Assembly (NCBI RefSeq): GCF_021869535.1
Contig: NW_026262712.1
Span: forward strand, 46,854,884-46,918,883
Source of the DNA: Mytilus californianus
Taxonomy: Eukaryota > Mollusca > Bivalvia > Mytilida > Mytilidae
Length of the DNA: 64,000 nucleotides
Reading direction: 5' to 3'
Position 1 is the first letter of the stretch, and every line of letters starts with the position of its first letter. The translations under genes and the position numbers were made by a program. Below, piece by piece: positions 44,803-57,050 of the stretch. The notes under the pieces were generated by a model. It was not told the origin of the DNA. It was given only the letters and a program-made list of their open reading frames with translations, and ran no database searches.

Positions 44803-45069
44803 AAGCGACGTGAGGGCCTCGGTGGCCGAGTGGTATAAGTAGTTCAGCTACTAATCACAAGCCTGTCAACACTGAGGTTGTGCGTTCGAGTCCGATCTTA
44901 ATGATCTTAATTGACTAGGATTGTCAGTTTTCCTACCGAAGGTTGGCGATTCTTTCCGGGCACTCCAGCTTAGTCTACCAATAAAATCTGGTCGCCACGA
45001 AATTTCCAACAGTGCTGAAAGTGGCGTTAAACAACAACCAATCAATCAATTAATCTCAAGCGACGTAAG
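44803..45069 (+). mobile_element. Intact tRNA-derived SINE with 12-bp target duplication
   Basis: The 243-bp body (44815-45057) starts with a tRNA-like head of Leu/Ser type. The pol III A box TGGCCGAGTGGT is at 44823-44834 and the B box GTTCGAGTCC at about 44884-44893. The body continues with TCCTACCGAAGGTTGGCGAT and GCACTCCAGCTTAGTCTACC. The tail is AAAGTGGCGTTAAACAACAA then CCAATCAATCAATT. Direct repeats AAGCGACGTGAG (44803-44814) and AAGCGACGTAAG (45058-45069), with one mismatch, flank it as the target-site duplication. It would have used a partner LINE's machinery, probably one with an (AATC)n-type tail. Confidence 0.85.
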
Positions 45070-45532
45070 AAACGTCTTGTAAATAAAAATTCGTCCATTT
45101 TGATCACAACTTTTACAATCCCATTAATGATAATCACAAGTAAGAGATAGATTTCGATTGGCTAATTATTGCTGATCATGATTGTCGCCCTTGAGAAAAG
45201 TTCAAAATCGGGAACTAACAATAATTTTGTGTAGCTTATCACGATCACGATCGTGCAATTGGGACAATAGGTCAAACTAGTGTAGTTCTTGTCTAAATCG
45301 TGAAAGTTGGCAGATATGGTGCAGAAAGTTACTGCACATCTGTTTTCCAGTGTGGCATTACTATTCATCACTATTGTTGGTTTTAATCATTAGGTGGTAT
45401 GATATGAAAAGCAGAGCCAATATTAGATGAGTCAATATAAAACTATTTGTTTGTTTATACATATTGTCGTATGGCTGTGATCTTTAGATATGTACTTCCA
45501 ATGTCTAGTCCCCCTGTTCCAAAGCTAAAAGG

Positions 45533-46130
45533 TAAAATAACAAAAATACCGAACTCCAAGGAAAATTCAAAACGAAAAGTTCGTTATCAAATGGCAAAAT
45601 TAAAAGCTCAAACACATTAAATGAATGGAAAACAACTGTAATATTCCTGCCTTGGTACAGGCATTTCCTTATGTAGAAAATGGTGGATTTAACCTGGTTT
45701 TATAGCTAGCTAAAACTCTCACTTGTTTGACAGTCGCACATAATTCCATTATATTGACAACAATGTGTGAACATATTAGGAAGATAAAATGTCAAAAATA
45801 GGGGTACAGCAGTCAACATTATGTGTTATTGTTAATCACTATAAAAACAAACAAATATTTCAACAAAGAAAAACAAAATGGCATATAGACAAAGCACATA
45901 AGCAAAAATGATTAACAAGAAAACACAAAATGAGTACAGCACAATAACACAATGGCGGGATGTGTAAGTACCGAGCCACGCCAAAAGGATATTACTTGAA
46001 ATGGACTAAACAGTAAAGGTTAATAATTTACAAAGACAAAAAAAAGAACACAAAACACGTAATTAAGATGATAAACAACCTCAGTACCTAGAAACTATAC
46101 TTCAAGACCATCATGTATTATTTGTGAAGT
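45533..46130 (-). repeat. Dispersed repeat family R3, minus-strand copy
   Basis: Reverse complement of 15069-15680 over almost its whole length (TACCGAACTCCAAGGAAAAT, TTCCTGCCTTGGTACAGGCA, AATGGTGGATTTAACCTGGT, CACAATAACACAATGGCGGG, CACGCCAAAAGGATATTACT). Confidence 0.75.
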
Positions 46131-46499
46131 CTTGGTATTGGTATTTGTAGAAAAAGGACGAGACGTTCAAATCATTAAAATAGGAATTGTTCAGTCTCTG
46201 AGAAAACTTGTAAGATTTCCGCTTCTATTTTTGCTAAATAGGTGCAATTTAGGTAATGTGATGTTACAGTATATAGTTTTTTTCTTTTTTTGTAATTTTT
46301 CATGTTACATAACATTTTTTTCAATTACATTTTGGTCTCATGGAAGCTGTATTTTGATTTATTTCAAAATGTTATAAATCCTCCTGTTACTATAAAATCG
46401 TTTGTTTCAAACTGTCAATCTGAGCTAATCTAAAGCGAGATAACTATGACACATCTCAAATGTATAATACAGACACAGTTATCTCTCCTTAGATGTAAT

Positions 46500-47143
46500 A
46501 GATGTCTTGACGTCTGTGAGTCAGGTTGTAACCAGATGTCCAGTTTCTCATATAGTCACATGTTTGTTTATACCAATAACCATGAGCATTTATTACTGTT
46601 AATGTCTGCGTGACAGTGTATGACCTGATGTCCAATTTCTCATATAGCCACTTGTTTCAGGGTTCATCACAGAATGAAAATCAAGGATGGGGGAGAGATG
46701 TCATCAATTATCAGAGGATGTGTCTTGTTCGTTCGCATCCCCTCCTTGGACATAAAGTTCATATTTTACTTGGAGTGACATTTGTGTTTTGTGTGGTCAC
46801 ATACATAAATGCATACAACACATGTGTACTTTCATTTTCTTTTCACTGTTTGTACATACCAATTACTATAAGGAATTATTCAGCATTTGTTACTGTTAAT
46901 GTATGTGTGTGTCCGTATGTCCAGTTTCTGATACAGCCATATGTTTATTCATACCATAAGAATAACCATGAGGAATTGTTCAGCATTTATTACTGTTTAG
47001 TCTGTGAATAAACTCATCATAGCTATTAGGCTTAAAATGTTGTCCATGTGTCAATGTATGACCTCATGTCCAGTTTCTCATATAGCCACTTGTTAGTTCA
47101 TACCAATTACTATGAGGAATTATTCAGCATTTATTACTGTTAA
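46500..47143 (+). repeat. Left part of a ~105-bp tandem array (CCAGTTTCTCATATAGCCAC)
   Basis: Units contain GTATGACCTxATGTCCAGTT, TCTCATATAGCCACTTGTTT, ACCAATTACTATGAGGAATT, CAGCATTTATTACTGTTAAT and GTCTGTGAGTCAGTG. Starts of the GTCCA phrase are near 46538, 46630, 46919 and 47068, with foreign sequence between the second and third. The array resumes after the insertion at 47144-49288. The open frame 46610-47011 is repeat-derived. A short R1 piece (AATAAACTCATCATAGCTATT) is present at 47008-47030. Confidence 0.75.
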
Positions 47144-49288
47144 GGGCATACGATACAGTAGAGATCCCTTGTTGATTTTTTCTTGAAAGTTTTGTACAAG
47201 GTCAATTTTAATGTGCACCTTTGAAATATGCAAAGAAATATATACCTTCATGACTTACTTTTTGAGATAGTTTGGTTCGAAATTTGCATATTTGAAGGAA
47301 AAACCCTGAAATTTCATAAATAAGGTCTTTTAAGAAAAATACCAAAACTTTTGAACGAACAGTCAGTCCTTAACCGGGTTTTTTTGTAAAGTGTTTCCTT
47401 GATCCATGGCATCAACCTGCTGTTACAAGTTTAAGGTTAAATCAAATTATTATTTTCTGAATTTATATTACTAATAGTGAAATAAAGAAATTGACGATAT
47501 TTTTGCGTCTATTCAGAAGTGCAGAAAAAATTCGATCGTTGATTTTTTCTTAAAATTTTGGCGGAGCGTTCTTTAAACATCACTTGATTGATTGCAAAAG
47601 AAAAAGGTGGGGGTCCATGTGCTTGGACGTTTGCCAATAAGGCGCTAAACTACGTTGAAATAATTTTTAATCGCAACAAAGTCGTGAAATCATTCCCGCC
47701 GTTTACGACTACGCTGTCAAGTTCAGTAGTATAGCCAAGATTTTGTTTTCGAAAGCAATGATATAAATCATCAAAATTTATAAAGCTGGTTACTCGTAAA
47801 ATAGCATAAAGTTTTTGCCAAACCTTTATGAATTGTTACGAAACTTGAATAGAAAAAGTATTCTTAGACTAGTTAATTATTTTAGAAAAGAAATGTTAGG
47901 AAACAAAAAAGATAAATGTGATAAAAAAATTGATTTGCATATCTGTCCGACATTAGTCCTACAACTCATGTAAACAACACAGCTTGAGCATAGTTTTAAT
48001 TATTCAAAAGGCCCCGACATGACAAAATGTGAAACAATTATAAAGTAAGAGGGATAATATACAAATAAGGACATTTGGTATGATTGTCAATGAGGCAACT
48101 ATCAACCATAGTTCAAATGACGAAGATAAACGCAATTAAATGTCACCGTACATGGCCTTCAACACAAAAAAATCTACACCGTATAAAGTCAGCTTTAAAA
48201 AGCCCCGACGTGAAAATGTGAAATAATTCAAACAAGAAAACTGACGGCCTATTCTATAGGCATCATATGAACACAAAACCATACCTTAAAAAGTGAATAC
48301 TTAGAGCTGTTTCAAGCAAATTCATGTCGTAATTGTCTCAGTATAGTCCATTACGGTGTAGTATAACATTTCATAGGAAGTACAGCAGTCGGTATTAGAG
48401 CATGATTATTGAAATTGCATGATTCTGTATCAATAGATAAGTTACCTAAGATTGTCCTATGGGTATTTGTTTTTATTACTGTATATATAATTATTGACTT
48501 GCTTGTCTGTATTATACCTCCAATCTAGGAGTGGATGCAACCACATTGTTTGTCCGTCCGTCCGGTGGTCCAACAAATATTTGATTTCTTATCTGAGAGA
48601 CAACCTTACAGTAAGACTTCGAATTTGGCAAACAGCTGACATCAATGAGTTGAAACCTGTGATTACACTTTTCTGGTCTGTCAGATACCTAATTCCTGTG
48701 TGTTGATACTTTGATTTTTTTCACCCAATATGTACAAAAGGGATATAATTGGCACATCAACGGGTGCGTTTTTGTTTTGTTACGGGGCTTATAACTGTGT
48801 CTTTTTAACTGACAGTTTTTCTTCATACACATATATATTCCACTGGGTTAAATTCTAAAAACGCCGTTAAACTTTTTAATGTACCTATTCAAAGTCTAAA
48901 TTAATTATTGGGCTTTTTGTGTAGTTGGTTTTCTGTCTCATTGACGTATTATTATTTACATATCTTTTATTCATTTCCTATATGAAGTAAAACACATACA
49001 AAGTTATGAATAAGTACTGTAGACTTCATTATTAATAAATAAATATAACAATTCTCGTGATATGGCCGATTTTCTAAGCAGGTACTTTTTTCCAAATCGC
49101 GCAACCGCATTTATGATGTCAGTGGATTTTCCGCAAAAAGTGACTACATCTAAAGAGACGTCGCGAAATGTTATCGTCTTTATTAGAAACATCGCGAAAT
49201 TACAACGTTCTGATTAACAACGTCGCGAAAACAACACAAAAAGTTTTGAAAACGTTATTATCTGCCCCTGCTACTGTATCGTATGCCC
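47144..49288. mobile_element. 2145-bp TTAA-targeting inverted-repeat element
   Basis: GGGCATACGATACAGTAG (47144-47161) and its exact complement CTACTGTATCGTATGCCC (49271-49288) form 18-bp terminal inverted repeats. TTAA lies on both sides (47140-47143 and 49289-49292). Removing the element and one TTAA restores the array phrase TACTGTTAATGTCTGTG, which proves a clean insertion. TTAA duplication is the mark of piggyBac-type elements. Inside there is no transposase; it carries an R2 repeat copy (48063-48262), and near the right end three GTCGCGAAA/ATCGCGAAA motifs (49161-49230) that could be transposase-binding repeats. Confidence 0.85.
48063..48262 (+). repeat. Dispersed repeat family R2, partial copy 3
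   Basis: GGTATGATTGTCAATGAGGC, ATGGCCTTCAACACAAAA, GCTTTAAAAAGCCCCGACG and AACTGACGGCCTATTCTATA follow the R2 order. It is nested in the TTAA element. Confidence 0.6.
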
Positions 49289-49830
49289 TTAATGTCTGTG
49301 AATAAACTCATCATAGATACCAGACTTAAAATATTGTACACCAAACACACGTTTCAGTGAGTCAGTGTATGATCTTATGTCCGGTTGTTTATATAGCCAC
49401 TTCATATCATTCAACAAGTGAAATTGGTCAGCATTTATGACTGTTGATGTCTATGTTTCAGTGCATAACCCTTATGTCCAGTTACTCATAAAGCCACCTG
49501 TTTGTTCATACCAATAAACATGTAGAACTGTTCAACATTTCTCACGGTTGACAACCATGATTGATGTCTATTTCTGTTTCTCATATAGCCACTTGTTTGT
49601 TCATACAAATACCAATTGCTATGAGGAATTGTTCAGCATTTATTACTATTGATATCTGTAAGTCAGTGTATGACCTTATATCCACTTTCTTATATAGCCA
49701 CTTGTTTGTTAATAGAAATTACCATGGAGAATTGTTCAGCACTTATTACTGTTGATGTCTAAGAGTCTCTGTATGACCGTATGCCCAGTTGCTCATATAG
49801 CCACTTGATTGTTCATATCAATACCAACAA
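49289..49830 (+). repeat. Right part of the ~105-bp tandem array
   Basis: About five more units follow (GTCC phrases near 49379, 49476, 49575, 49678 and 49786), with TATAGCCACTTGTTTGTTCAT and GAATTGTTCAGCATTTATTA. Immediately after the insertion site the text ATAAACTCATCATAGATACCAG is the same R1-like phrase seen inside the left half at 47008-47030, so the array units include it. Confidence 0.75.
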
Positions 49831-49929
49831 CAATGAGGAATTTGTGGTTGTGTTGGATGTACTAAACATTTGAAGCCACGTTTGGTCAGAATGAAGACGT
49901 TAAATCTGATGCATCATGTAGAGAGAGTG

Positions 49930-50180
49930 ACATGCTCTTAGCACCTGAAAGAACCCTTGCAGCAACTGTATGAGTGGTCCGCATGTGGCTTGTTTAAAGG
50001 CCAAATTGCTGTCCCTATCTAATTAACCCTCCAGTGGTAGTCCACATTTCCAGCCCTTCATCCCTGTCAACCCCTATTACAGGACCTATCTATTGTATGA
50101 ATTATTGTTAGGTATTTTGTTCTTGTCCTGAAAATGAATAAAATATTTGACACTGGACGTTAAGCAACCATCAATCAATT
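49930..50180 (+). mobile_element. Probable LINE/SINE 3' end (GGACGTTAAGCAACCATCAAT tail)
   Basis: CACTGGACGTTAAGCAACC followed by ATCAATCAATT at 50151-50180 is a common 3' end of RTE-type LINEs and their SINEs. Upstream text (TTGTTCTTGTCCTGAAAATG, AATAAAATATTTG) also resembles 19780-19800. No coding part is left. Confidence 0.45.
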
Positions 50181-50189
50181 AAGATTAAG

Positions 50190-51300
50190 ATTAAGACCCA
50201 TTATGCCGTCATCATTGTTACAATACCTGTATCTGCATGCTTAAATTTTATCTTTCTTTGTATGTTTTGTCAAGAATGTTGAAATTTTTAATCATTTTGT
50301 TATGTTTGCTAAATTTTATCAATTTTCTGCAAAGCCAAAATTTTATCTTTTTGGAAGCTAAAATTTTAGCCTTTGATCTGAAAAGGAACCATCTAAAATT
50401 TTAGTTACTAATTGATTCAAGCTAAAATTTTATCCTATTATTTTTTTTATTATTTCAGGATGGATGAAGATTGTAAAGCAGAATAAACATGATTGTTCAT
50501 TTGGGATTATCTCTTGTCCTTAATATAATAAAACAAGTGCAGAAATATTTTTGCCTGAGCTTTTGTTCTTTTGCATCAATGTTCAAAAAGAAGAAATATA
50601 GAAAAATAAAAAAATTAAATAAACTTGGCGACTGTAAGTTTTTAAATATTGATAAAATTTTGTCATTTTGGGCTAAAATTTTAGTTTTTCGCAAAAAACT
50701 ACTATTGAGAAAATCAGAGAGTCTCAAAATATAAAATCCACCCTTCTTAGCGTATTTTTTATTCAATACATTACAAAAAGGACATATTTTCGTACATCTT
50801 TCAAATTAAAGCAAATAAATAACAGGATATGTTGGGTATATGCCGATCAGACAGATACACAACGATTATAACTTGTACCTGCAGTTTTGTAAATAAGCTA
50901 TATTATTTGAAAAGGGAACGTCGTTTTAAACATTGTTTACAACTTAAACTTTTCAAGCAATAATGGTTTTATTTTTTCAACTATTTACTCCTATTTATAT
51001 GAATATATAGATGTATACAAAATCAACTGTTAATCATATATTTTTGTTGCTATTTTTATCATTTATATTTCCTCAAAGAAAATTAAATTCAAAATTGTTC
51101 ATCACATAATCATATTGACGACTGTATCCTTGTTTTCTTCTCATGAACGTTTGCTGTTTCAATAAACAAACTTGAGGTAGATGGGTGATTCTTTACAAAA
51201 AATCAAATACCACTCCTGACTCATTCATTAATTTTAGAAAAAAAGAATACTTTACCTTATTTATTTATGAACTTACTATTGATAAAATATTGGATTATTC
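50190..51300. other. Gene-free stretch with short AAAATTTTA repeats
   Basis: Between 50320 and 50440 GCTAAAATTTTA-like phrases recur five or six times (AAGCCAAAATTTTATC, AAGCTAAAATTTTAGCC, TAAAATTTTAGTTAC, AAGCTAAAATTTTATCC, and GGCTAAAATTTTAG at 50670). Opposed open frames at 50489-50766 show no motif. No gene supported. Confidence 0.5.
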
Positions 51301-51309
51301 GAAATATTT

Positions 51310-51490
51310 ATGTTTTCTAACCCCAACCCGGGCATAGATTGCCTAAGCTGTATTTGGCACACCCTTCGAATGTTTTGGTTTTTTATTTTCGACAACTTTG
51401 GTATTTGATATGGCGTTCTAACTCTTTTGATTCGACCGCAATTGTGACGAGTCTTGTGTAGATATTTTCTACACTTTTCTGAATATTTTA
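51310..51490 (-). repeat. R1 repeat copy
   Basis: ATAGATTGCCTAAGCTGTAT, TTGGCACACCCTTCGAATGT and TTTTGATTCGACCGCAATTG-TGACGAGTCTTGTGTAGA correspond to the reverse complement of the R1 block at 21640-21760. Confidence 0.55.
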
Positions 51491-52620
51491 AACCTAAATG
51501 AATAAGCTCTTAATAAAAAAAATCATTGCCTGTATCATCCATTCAGAATTGCCGGTAAAATGAATTCAAATAATTCCGCTCTTGTAACTTATACGGCGAT
51601 GCAAATATTTATAAAAACGGAAGTGCACGAGGCATATCATACATAGGCGTCTATGTAGTTAATATCACAACTTCAAAATGTTATTTCATGATACAAACTT
51701 TTTTAAAACTACAATATTTAATGTAGAACTACTTTTTTTTACTTTTTTAATTCAACTCAACTATTTATGTTATGACAATATTCACTTTTTTTCTAGAATA
51801 GTATCAGGGTCACGATTATCAAGTTTGAAAACCAATATTTACGTTCAAATCGTAGATATATACATGCTTTTTCCTATCAAAAACAGTAAATATTCCGAAA
51901 ACGTTCAATTCTCGTCATTCTTGTATTGTCATTGTAATGTGTTGACATTCGGGCCCATCCTTGTTTTATATAATGAAAGTTATATAATATGAAACAGACT
52001 ATAAATAAAATGCACGTTGATGCATTGTCCAGGGAACCCCATAAATTACGCTTTCATGTCAATTCCAAGCAGAATGTCTATATTTGAGATTTTGGTTAGC
52101 ATTATTATAAAGAAATGCCATATTCCTATAGGTAACACATCGCAACTATTTGGAAGGCATTTCCATAGGGTAGCAGTGTTGTTCCATATTTTATTTCTTG
52201 AAAACTAAACAAACAAGAAAAAAAGAGTAGCAGTTCTTTTGACTAGAAATGTCAGCGTTGTATTACAATAAAAAAGGGTTATGGGGAAAAAATGCGGTTG
52301 AATAAAAATCATCTTTTTTCACTTAATGGGAAAGGCAAATTTTAAGGGCTCCTTTGTAAATACATATTTTCTAAGCATTGTTACATATCACTAAAATTCT
52401 ATATTTTTTTCAAACTAAAATGTATAAGCTTTAAATTAAAAATAATGCCAATCCTGTATCATCCATTTAGGAGTGGCACAAGAATTTATTCTGAGTGCCA
52501 TCTTGGGATGAAAAGTTGGCCGGTAAAATGTTTAATAGTTGCGCTCTCCTAACCTTATGCTGTAAATCGGACTTAAAACGGATGCCTTTGACTTTATATT
52601 TGTGCCACGAGTAACACTAA
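51490..52620 (+). repeat. Direct repeat pair about 900 bp apart
   Basis: The blocks AAATGAATAAGCTCTTAATA, CCTGTATCATCCATTCAGAA, GCCGGTAAAATG and TTCCGCTCTTGTAACTTATA (51497-51600) recur as AAATGTATAAGCTTTAAATT, CCTGTATCATCCATTTAGGA, GCCGGTAAAATG and TTGCGCTCTCCTAACCTTAT (52420-52560). The second copy has an extra ~40 bp. The sequence between has small plus-strand frames without motifs. Confidence 0.6.
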
Positions 52621-55600
52621 AATATTTGATGTAACAAATTTGTGGGTGAAAAGAATGAATCATGTTATTAAGGGTATTACTGCGTTTTAATTACCTTTCA
52701 TTTACACGTTTTTCAATTATCACAATAACAAAATCAATGACATCATTTTATTTATATATCTCGGTAACATTTAATCTATCATTTCTGAACCAATTGATTT
52801 TTTTCTTGTCATAATATTTTCTATTTTTGACATTTACTTGAATATCATGCTGTATCTTGCTTCCTTAGGATCTTATCGACTGTATTGCAAATATGACTGA
52901 ACATGATTCTTCAACGTTTGAATAAGTTTTTGAATTTCCAAATAGTTTGAACTTGAACATCACCGAAGAGACATTGGTTTTAGAAATGTGCATTTGGTGT
53001 ACTAAAAGTGTAACCTAATATGTTTTTTCTTGTAAAATCTATATATATATTCAGACAATTTTGCACAACCTTTTAATGATTGAAAAAAAGCTCCGTGACA
53101 TATACTTTTATTATATTTAAGAAAAACCATTATATATATATAAAAAACGTTTTTGCGATTTGTTAAAAAATTCTATACATTTTACTTTAGACAACACTCC
53201 CCTTCCCCCCTACACAATAATACTTGTTAATACTCAGTTAAAATTTCAAACCCATCATACTGACATTCACCTACTTAATTAATTTTTTTTTTCATCTATT
53301 CAAACTCTGCAATATGTATTTTCCATATCGAATAATTTAAACCTTTTGTCAATTCAGTGTTCACTTAAATTCTAAACATAGTTTATTAACATGCAATAGA
53401 GATTTTGTTTTATATAATATTGTCCTTCATAAAGTTTATGAAAAGAATACATGCCTTTAAAATTGAAATTGATTCATCTGAGATGCAAACAACGAAATTG
53501 TGTTTTAACTACGTAAGAAAGGAACATACATGATTAACATTAAAGGTGTCTTTTTGTAAAAGGTCCTTGTATGAGTTCCTAGTAAATATAACAGGGCATA
53601 ATGCTGAGAGTGGTAAGTCTGTTTTAGTCACAGGATCGTCATTTATAGAGGTTTACAATGACGTGCCAATGGAAGGGTCACTTTTTTTTCTTTTGTAAAA
53701 TATATCAATGGGGTGATATATTACAGAGGAAACATATGAATGGATAGTAATTCGTCATACATTTTTTATTTTCTGATAAGATGTTTGTAAGTACTGTGTA
53801 CCATTTTCTATATCGAATTAACATGAATGTTTACCATGTGATTAAAATTTTAAACTCTTTTACCCACAGTAGAAGAAATCCTTTTAAATCTTATTGAACT
53901 ATCGCATATTGCTATCTTTATGATTCATGATTTACATGCGACCTAATAATTTTGGTTATAAGATATCGTTTCATTGTTAATATGTTCTATGTATGTTTGA
54001 CCCATTTTACTATGGTGTATCTTGAGATCAGGTTGGCAATAAAGTTTATTAATTGCCTACCCTTTTTCTGTGGTTTATTGATAGTTCTGGTTGCAAATTC
54101 AGTCTTATCTTAGAACGAGTAATTAATTCTATCAAGACATTTGATTTACACCTTGTGGAAGTAATTGTTTGATGAGATGCGCCAAAGTAACATTGAAATC
54201 TTTGAAATTTGTCCAGGGCTGACTTTACCATGTTTACGATAACTGTATCAAAATCTACAAACAAATCTTCATTGGCTACTTTTTTTTCTGATATTAGGAC
54301 AAATAAAGGTAACAGTATTATACCGTTGTTCAAAAGTCATAAATTGATTAAGAGAAAACAAATTCGGATTATAACTAAAACCGAGGGAAACACACATAAT
54401 TCCAGAAAGCAAGTGTTTCATGCATACAAAATTACTTGTTCATCTGTTTTCAATATTTGCGTTAGCAACTTTTGATTTAGGCCTAAGTTTCCGTAATGCT
54501 TAACAATTTAATAAAAATATGACTTAATGTATGCATGAAATTGTCCGAATTTATTTGCAAGCAATGTCGTTTGAGAGTTTTTAACTTCAAGGGAAATGAT
54601 ACGTATTTTTTTTTACAACTGACCTCCCAATAATTGTTTTCAAGAAGTTCCACAGTTTACTCTTATAACTTATTGATAACAGTATGATTCCCATGAAGAC
54701 ATTTTGTTTTATTTAGCATGTTTTAAAAAAACAATTGAGAGTTTGTTCTTTTATCCAATATGTTTAGCAAAATATTCAAATTAATGATATGATGTGTGTA
54801 GATTATATTTCAACATTAAAGAATCAAAACAACTTTGGAATAACACTATCATGGTTCCTTTATTGTTGTCTCTTCAAGGACTTTCTGTAAAAGTATATAA
54901 GGCTTTCTGGCAGATCCCCTTTACCGCACAGTTCAACACAAAAATGCCAAAGGAAAATCAACCACATAACATCTAAATATGAATGACTTAAAAAAATTAG
55001 AAACATCAATATTAAGTCATTATCAAGCGTCACGTGTGAAGGAAACAAATTATGAATAGAAATTCACGAAAGAAATTTAATTTTCATCCTGCATAATAGT
55101 TCTGATGTTGATATATGCCACAAACCACTAAGAGCCACCACCAATGCTAGTGTGTACGTTTGCATCGTTCAACATCTGCACTCTTTGTGGTTTGAGCATA
55201 ATCTCAGGACTTGTGAGTGTTTTGTGGTACGATATTGTTTTTATTGGTGATTGTGCTTTTGTTAACTAACATACATGTACCAGTATTTTAGAGCTAAGTG
55301 ATTTTCCTGTATTTATTTGTTAAGACGATCTTTTATGCATTTTCAGTTATTCAGTGGTCTTTGTCAACTAGTGATGGGTATAGCTTAAAATGAAGTAGTT
55401 TAACCATGCAACATGTGTTCTTGTGCATTTTAAACCTTTCACAGTTCGGTCAATTCTTGTCAATTTTTGTCAGTACTTTTTTTTCTAATTTGTCAATGTG
55501 TTGTTTTTTTTTTGAGATTTTGAATAATGAAAAGACACTATTCTATTGTTGGAGACTTATGTTTGCCTTTTATATTTCTTTCAGGTTTTGTTTGTTTGTT

Positions 55601-55880
55601 TGGGTTGATTACATTTATGAATATCATAATATCATCTTGATTAATTCATATTTTCGGGGATTTATTTTTCCTTGTCATTGTGTTCTCTGACTGTCAACGT
55701 CCTTATATTTTCGACTTTTCAAACTGTTTAAACGGACAGTGGATAAGTCCTTCAGTTTTGATTGATGAATAAGGTATAGGGAAAATATGAAAGGGTTACT
55801 TTTTTCTAAAAACAAAACTAGGATAAAAACAAATGCGTTGGCACGCATGCACCCTTAGATATATGAAAAAGGTTGATGAT
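52620..55880. other. Gene-free stretch, AT-rich
   Basis: No recognisable gene or repeat. Overlapping frames at 54049-54333 (minus) and 54209-54475 (plus) are the longest, but neither has a domain I know or good splice context. A frame at 55406-55690 is hydrophobic low-complexity AT-rich sequence. Confidence 0.45.
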
Positions 55881-55884
55881 AATT

Positions 55885-57050
55885 AGGTCTTTCCACTTTT
55901 CCGTGGAAAGACCTATTGATTTTGTTCTGATTATTATTTTTATCCGCCTAATTTTTTTCTTTCGTTGTGTTCTTGTTATATAAGATGTCGCTTATATATT
56001 TGGAATATGATATCGTACCGTTTATACGCTTTTGAAACTAACACTGCTTAACCAAACACTTAACGTTGTAAGAGTTATCTCCCCAAACACTGTTTTTCTT
56101 GTGGCCACTACTCCTTCGGAACCGTAAAAGTTTACGACAAATTTATTTTACCAAATTGCTCGTTACATCTTCAGGATGAGTATGACCATTTGGATCGAAG
56201 CTATCCGGAGACTCCATATGAGAGTAATTCCCCTTATGCATTTGATATAAGTAATATGCATTTCCAACTGGTAAACCATAAGTGATAGAGACCTAGGGTC
56301 TCTTGATTTTAGGTCCTTGGTCCAAAAAAGTGAAAATTATGTCAAGGTCAAAGGTCAAAGGTCATATTCTAAATTTTGATTCAGGCTTATTTTCACTTCT
56401 TTCCAAAAAAGCGTATAAAATATCGACAAATTATTTTTACTAAATTGTTAGTTGCGACATGTCGTAACATGTAAATTTTGATTGCAAGGGTACTTTGACC
56501 GTTAAGGAGAGTTTTCTCCCTTTTTATATTGAAAATTACATGTATGGTGGTATAACTCATTTACCAAGTATAATAAATACCTAGGGTAATTTGATTAAAA
56601 GTCCTTGGTTTATGATCTTAAAATTGAGCTCAAGGTCAAAGTTGAAATTGACGTTCTAGATTTTGACCTTTGCCTTGACTTCATATTTAGACACGATAAA
56701 GCCATGGGACTCTTTTCATTAGGTTGCAATTTACATGAGCTTGAAAATCCAACCGGAAATGACTTTGTGTAAACCGGAAGTAGCTTTGTTTTGTACTTAT
56801 TTGATGTTAAAGTATATAGAACCATATATTTTTGGAATCAGTGTCAAGTAAACTATCAAATAATACCGGAACTGACATTTTTCAGACCGGAAGTAACAAA
56901 TTATCTCCCTTATTTCAATAAAAAAAATTTATAAACCATATATTTTTGGAATTAGCGTACATTAAGGTATCATTTGACACTGTATATGACACTTTAAACC
57001 GTATTTTAATATTTTCATAACAAAATGAATCGTAAGAAGTGGAAAGACCT
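55885..57050. mobile_element. 1.17-kb element with AGGTCTTTCCACTT inverted ends
   Basis: The left end AGGTCTTTCCACTT (55885-55898) is complemented by AAGTGGAAAGACCT at 57037-57050. It is also complemented at once by CCGTGGAAAGACCT, so the first 30 bases fold on themselves. The interior repeats CCGGAAGTxGCTTTG/CCGGAAGTAAC, ACCATATATTTTTGGAAT and TATCTCCC phrases and holds no protein. I recognise these ends from other bivalve sequences. A target duplication is not clear. Confidence 0.6.
56344..56364 (+). promoter_or_regulatory. Three AGGTCA half-sites spaced by one base (DR1-type)
   Basis: AGGTCA occurs at 56345-56350, 56352-56357 and 56359-56364 with a single A between copies. AGGTCA direct repeats with one-base spacing are the classical site for RXR/HNF4/COUP-type nuclear receptors. 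It sits inside a mobile element, so binding is only a possibility. Confidence 0.35.

Noticed and set aside
44815-44900. A functional tRNA-Leu or tRNA-Ser gene
   Set aside because: Both pol III boxes are present, but the sequence continues into a SINE body with tail and target duplications and the cloverleaf is not complete.
54049-54475. Overlapping 94-codon minus and 88-codon plus frames
   Set aside because: No recognised domain, no convincing splice sites, and the two overlap; coding could not be supported on either strand.
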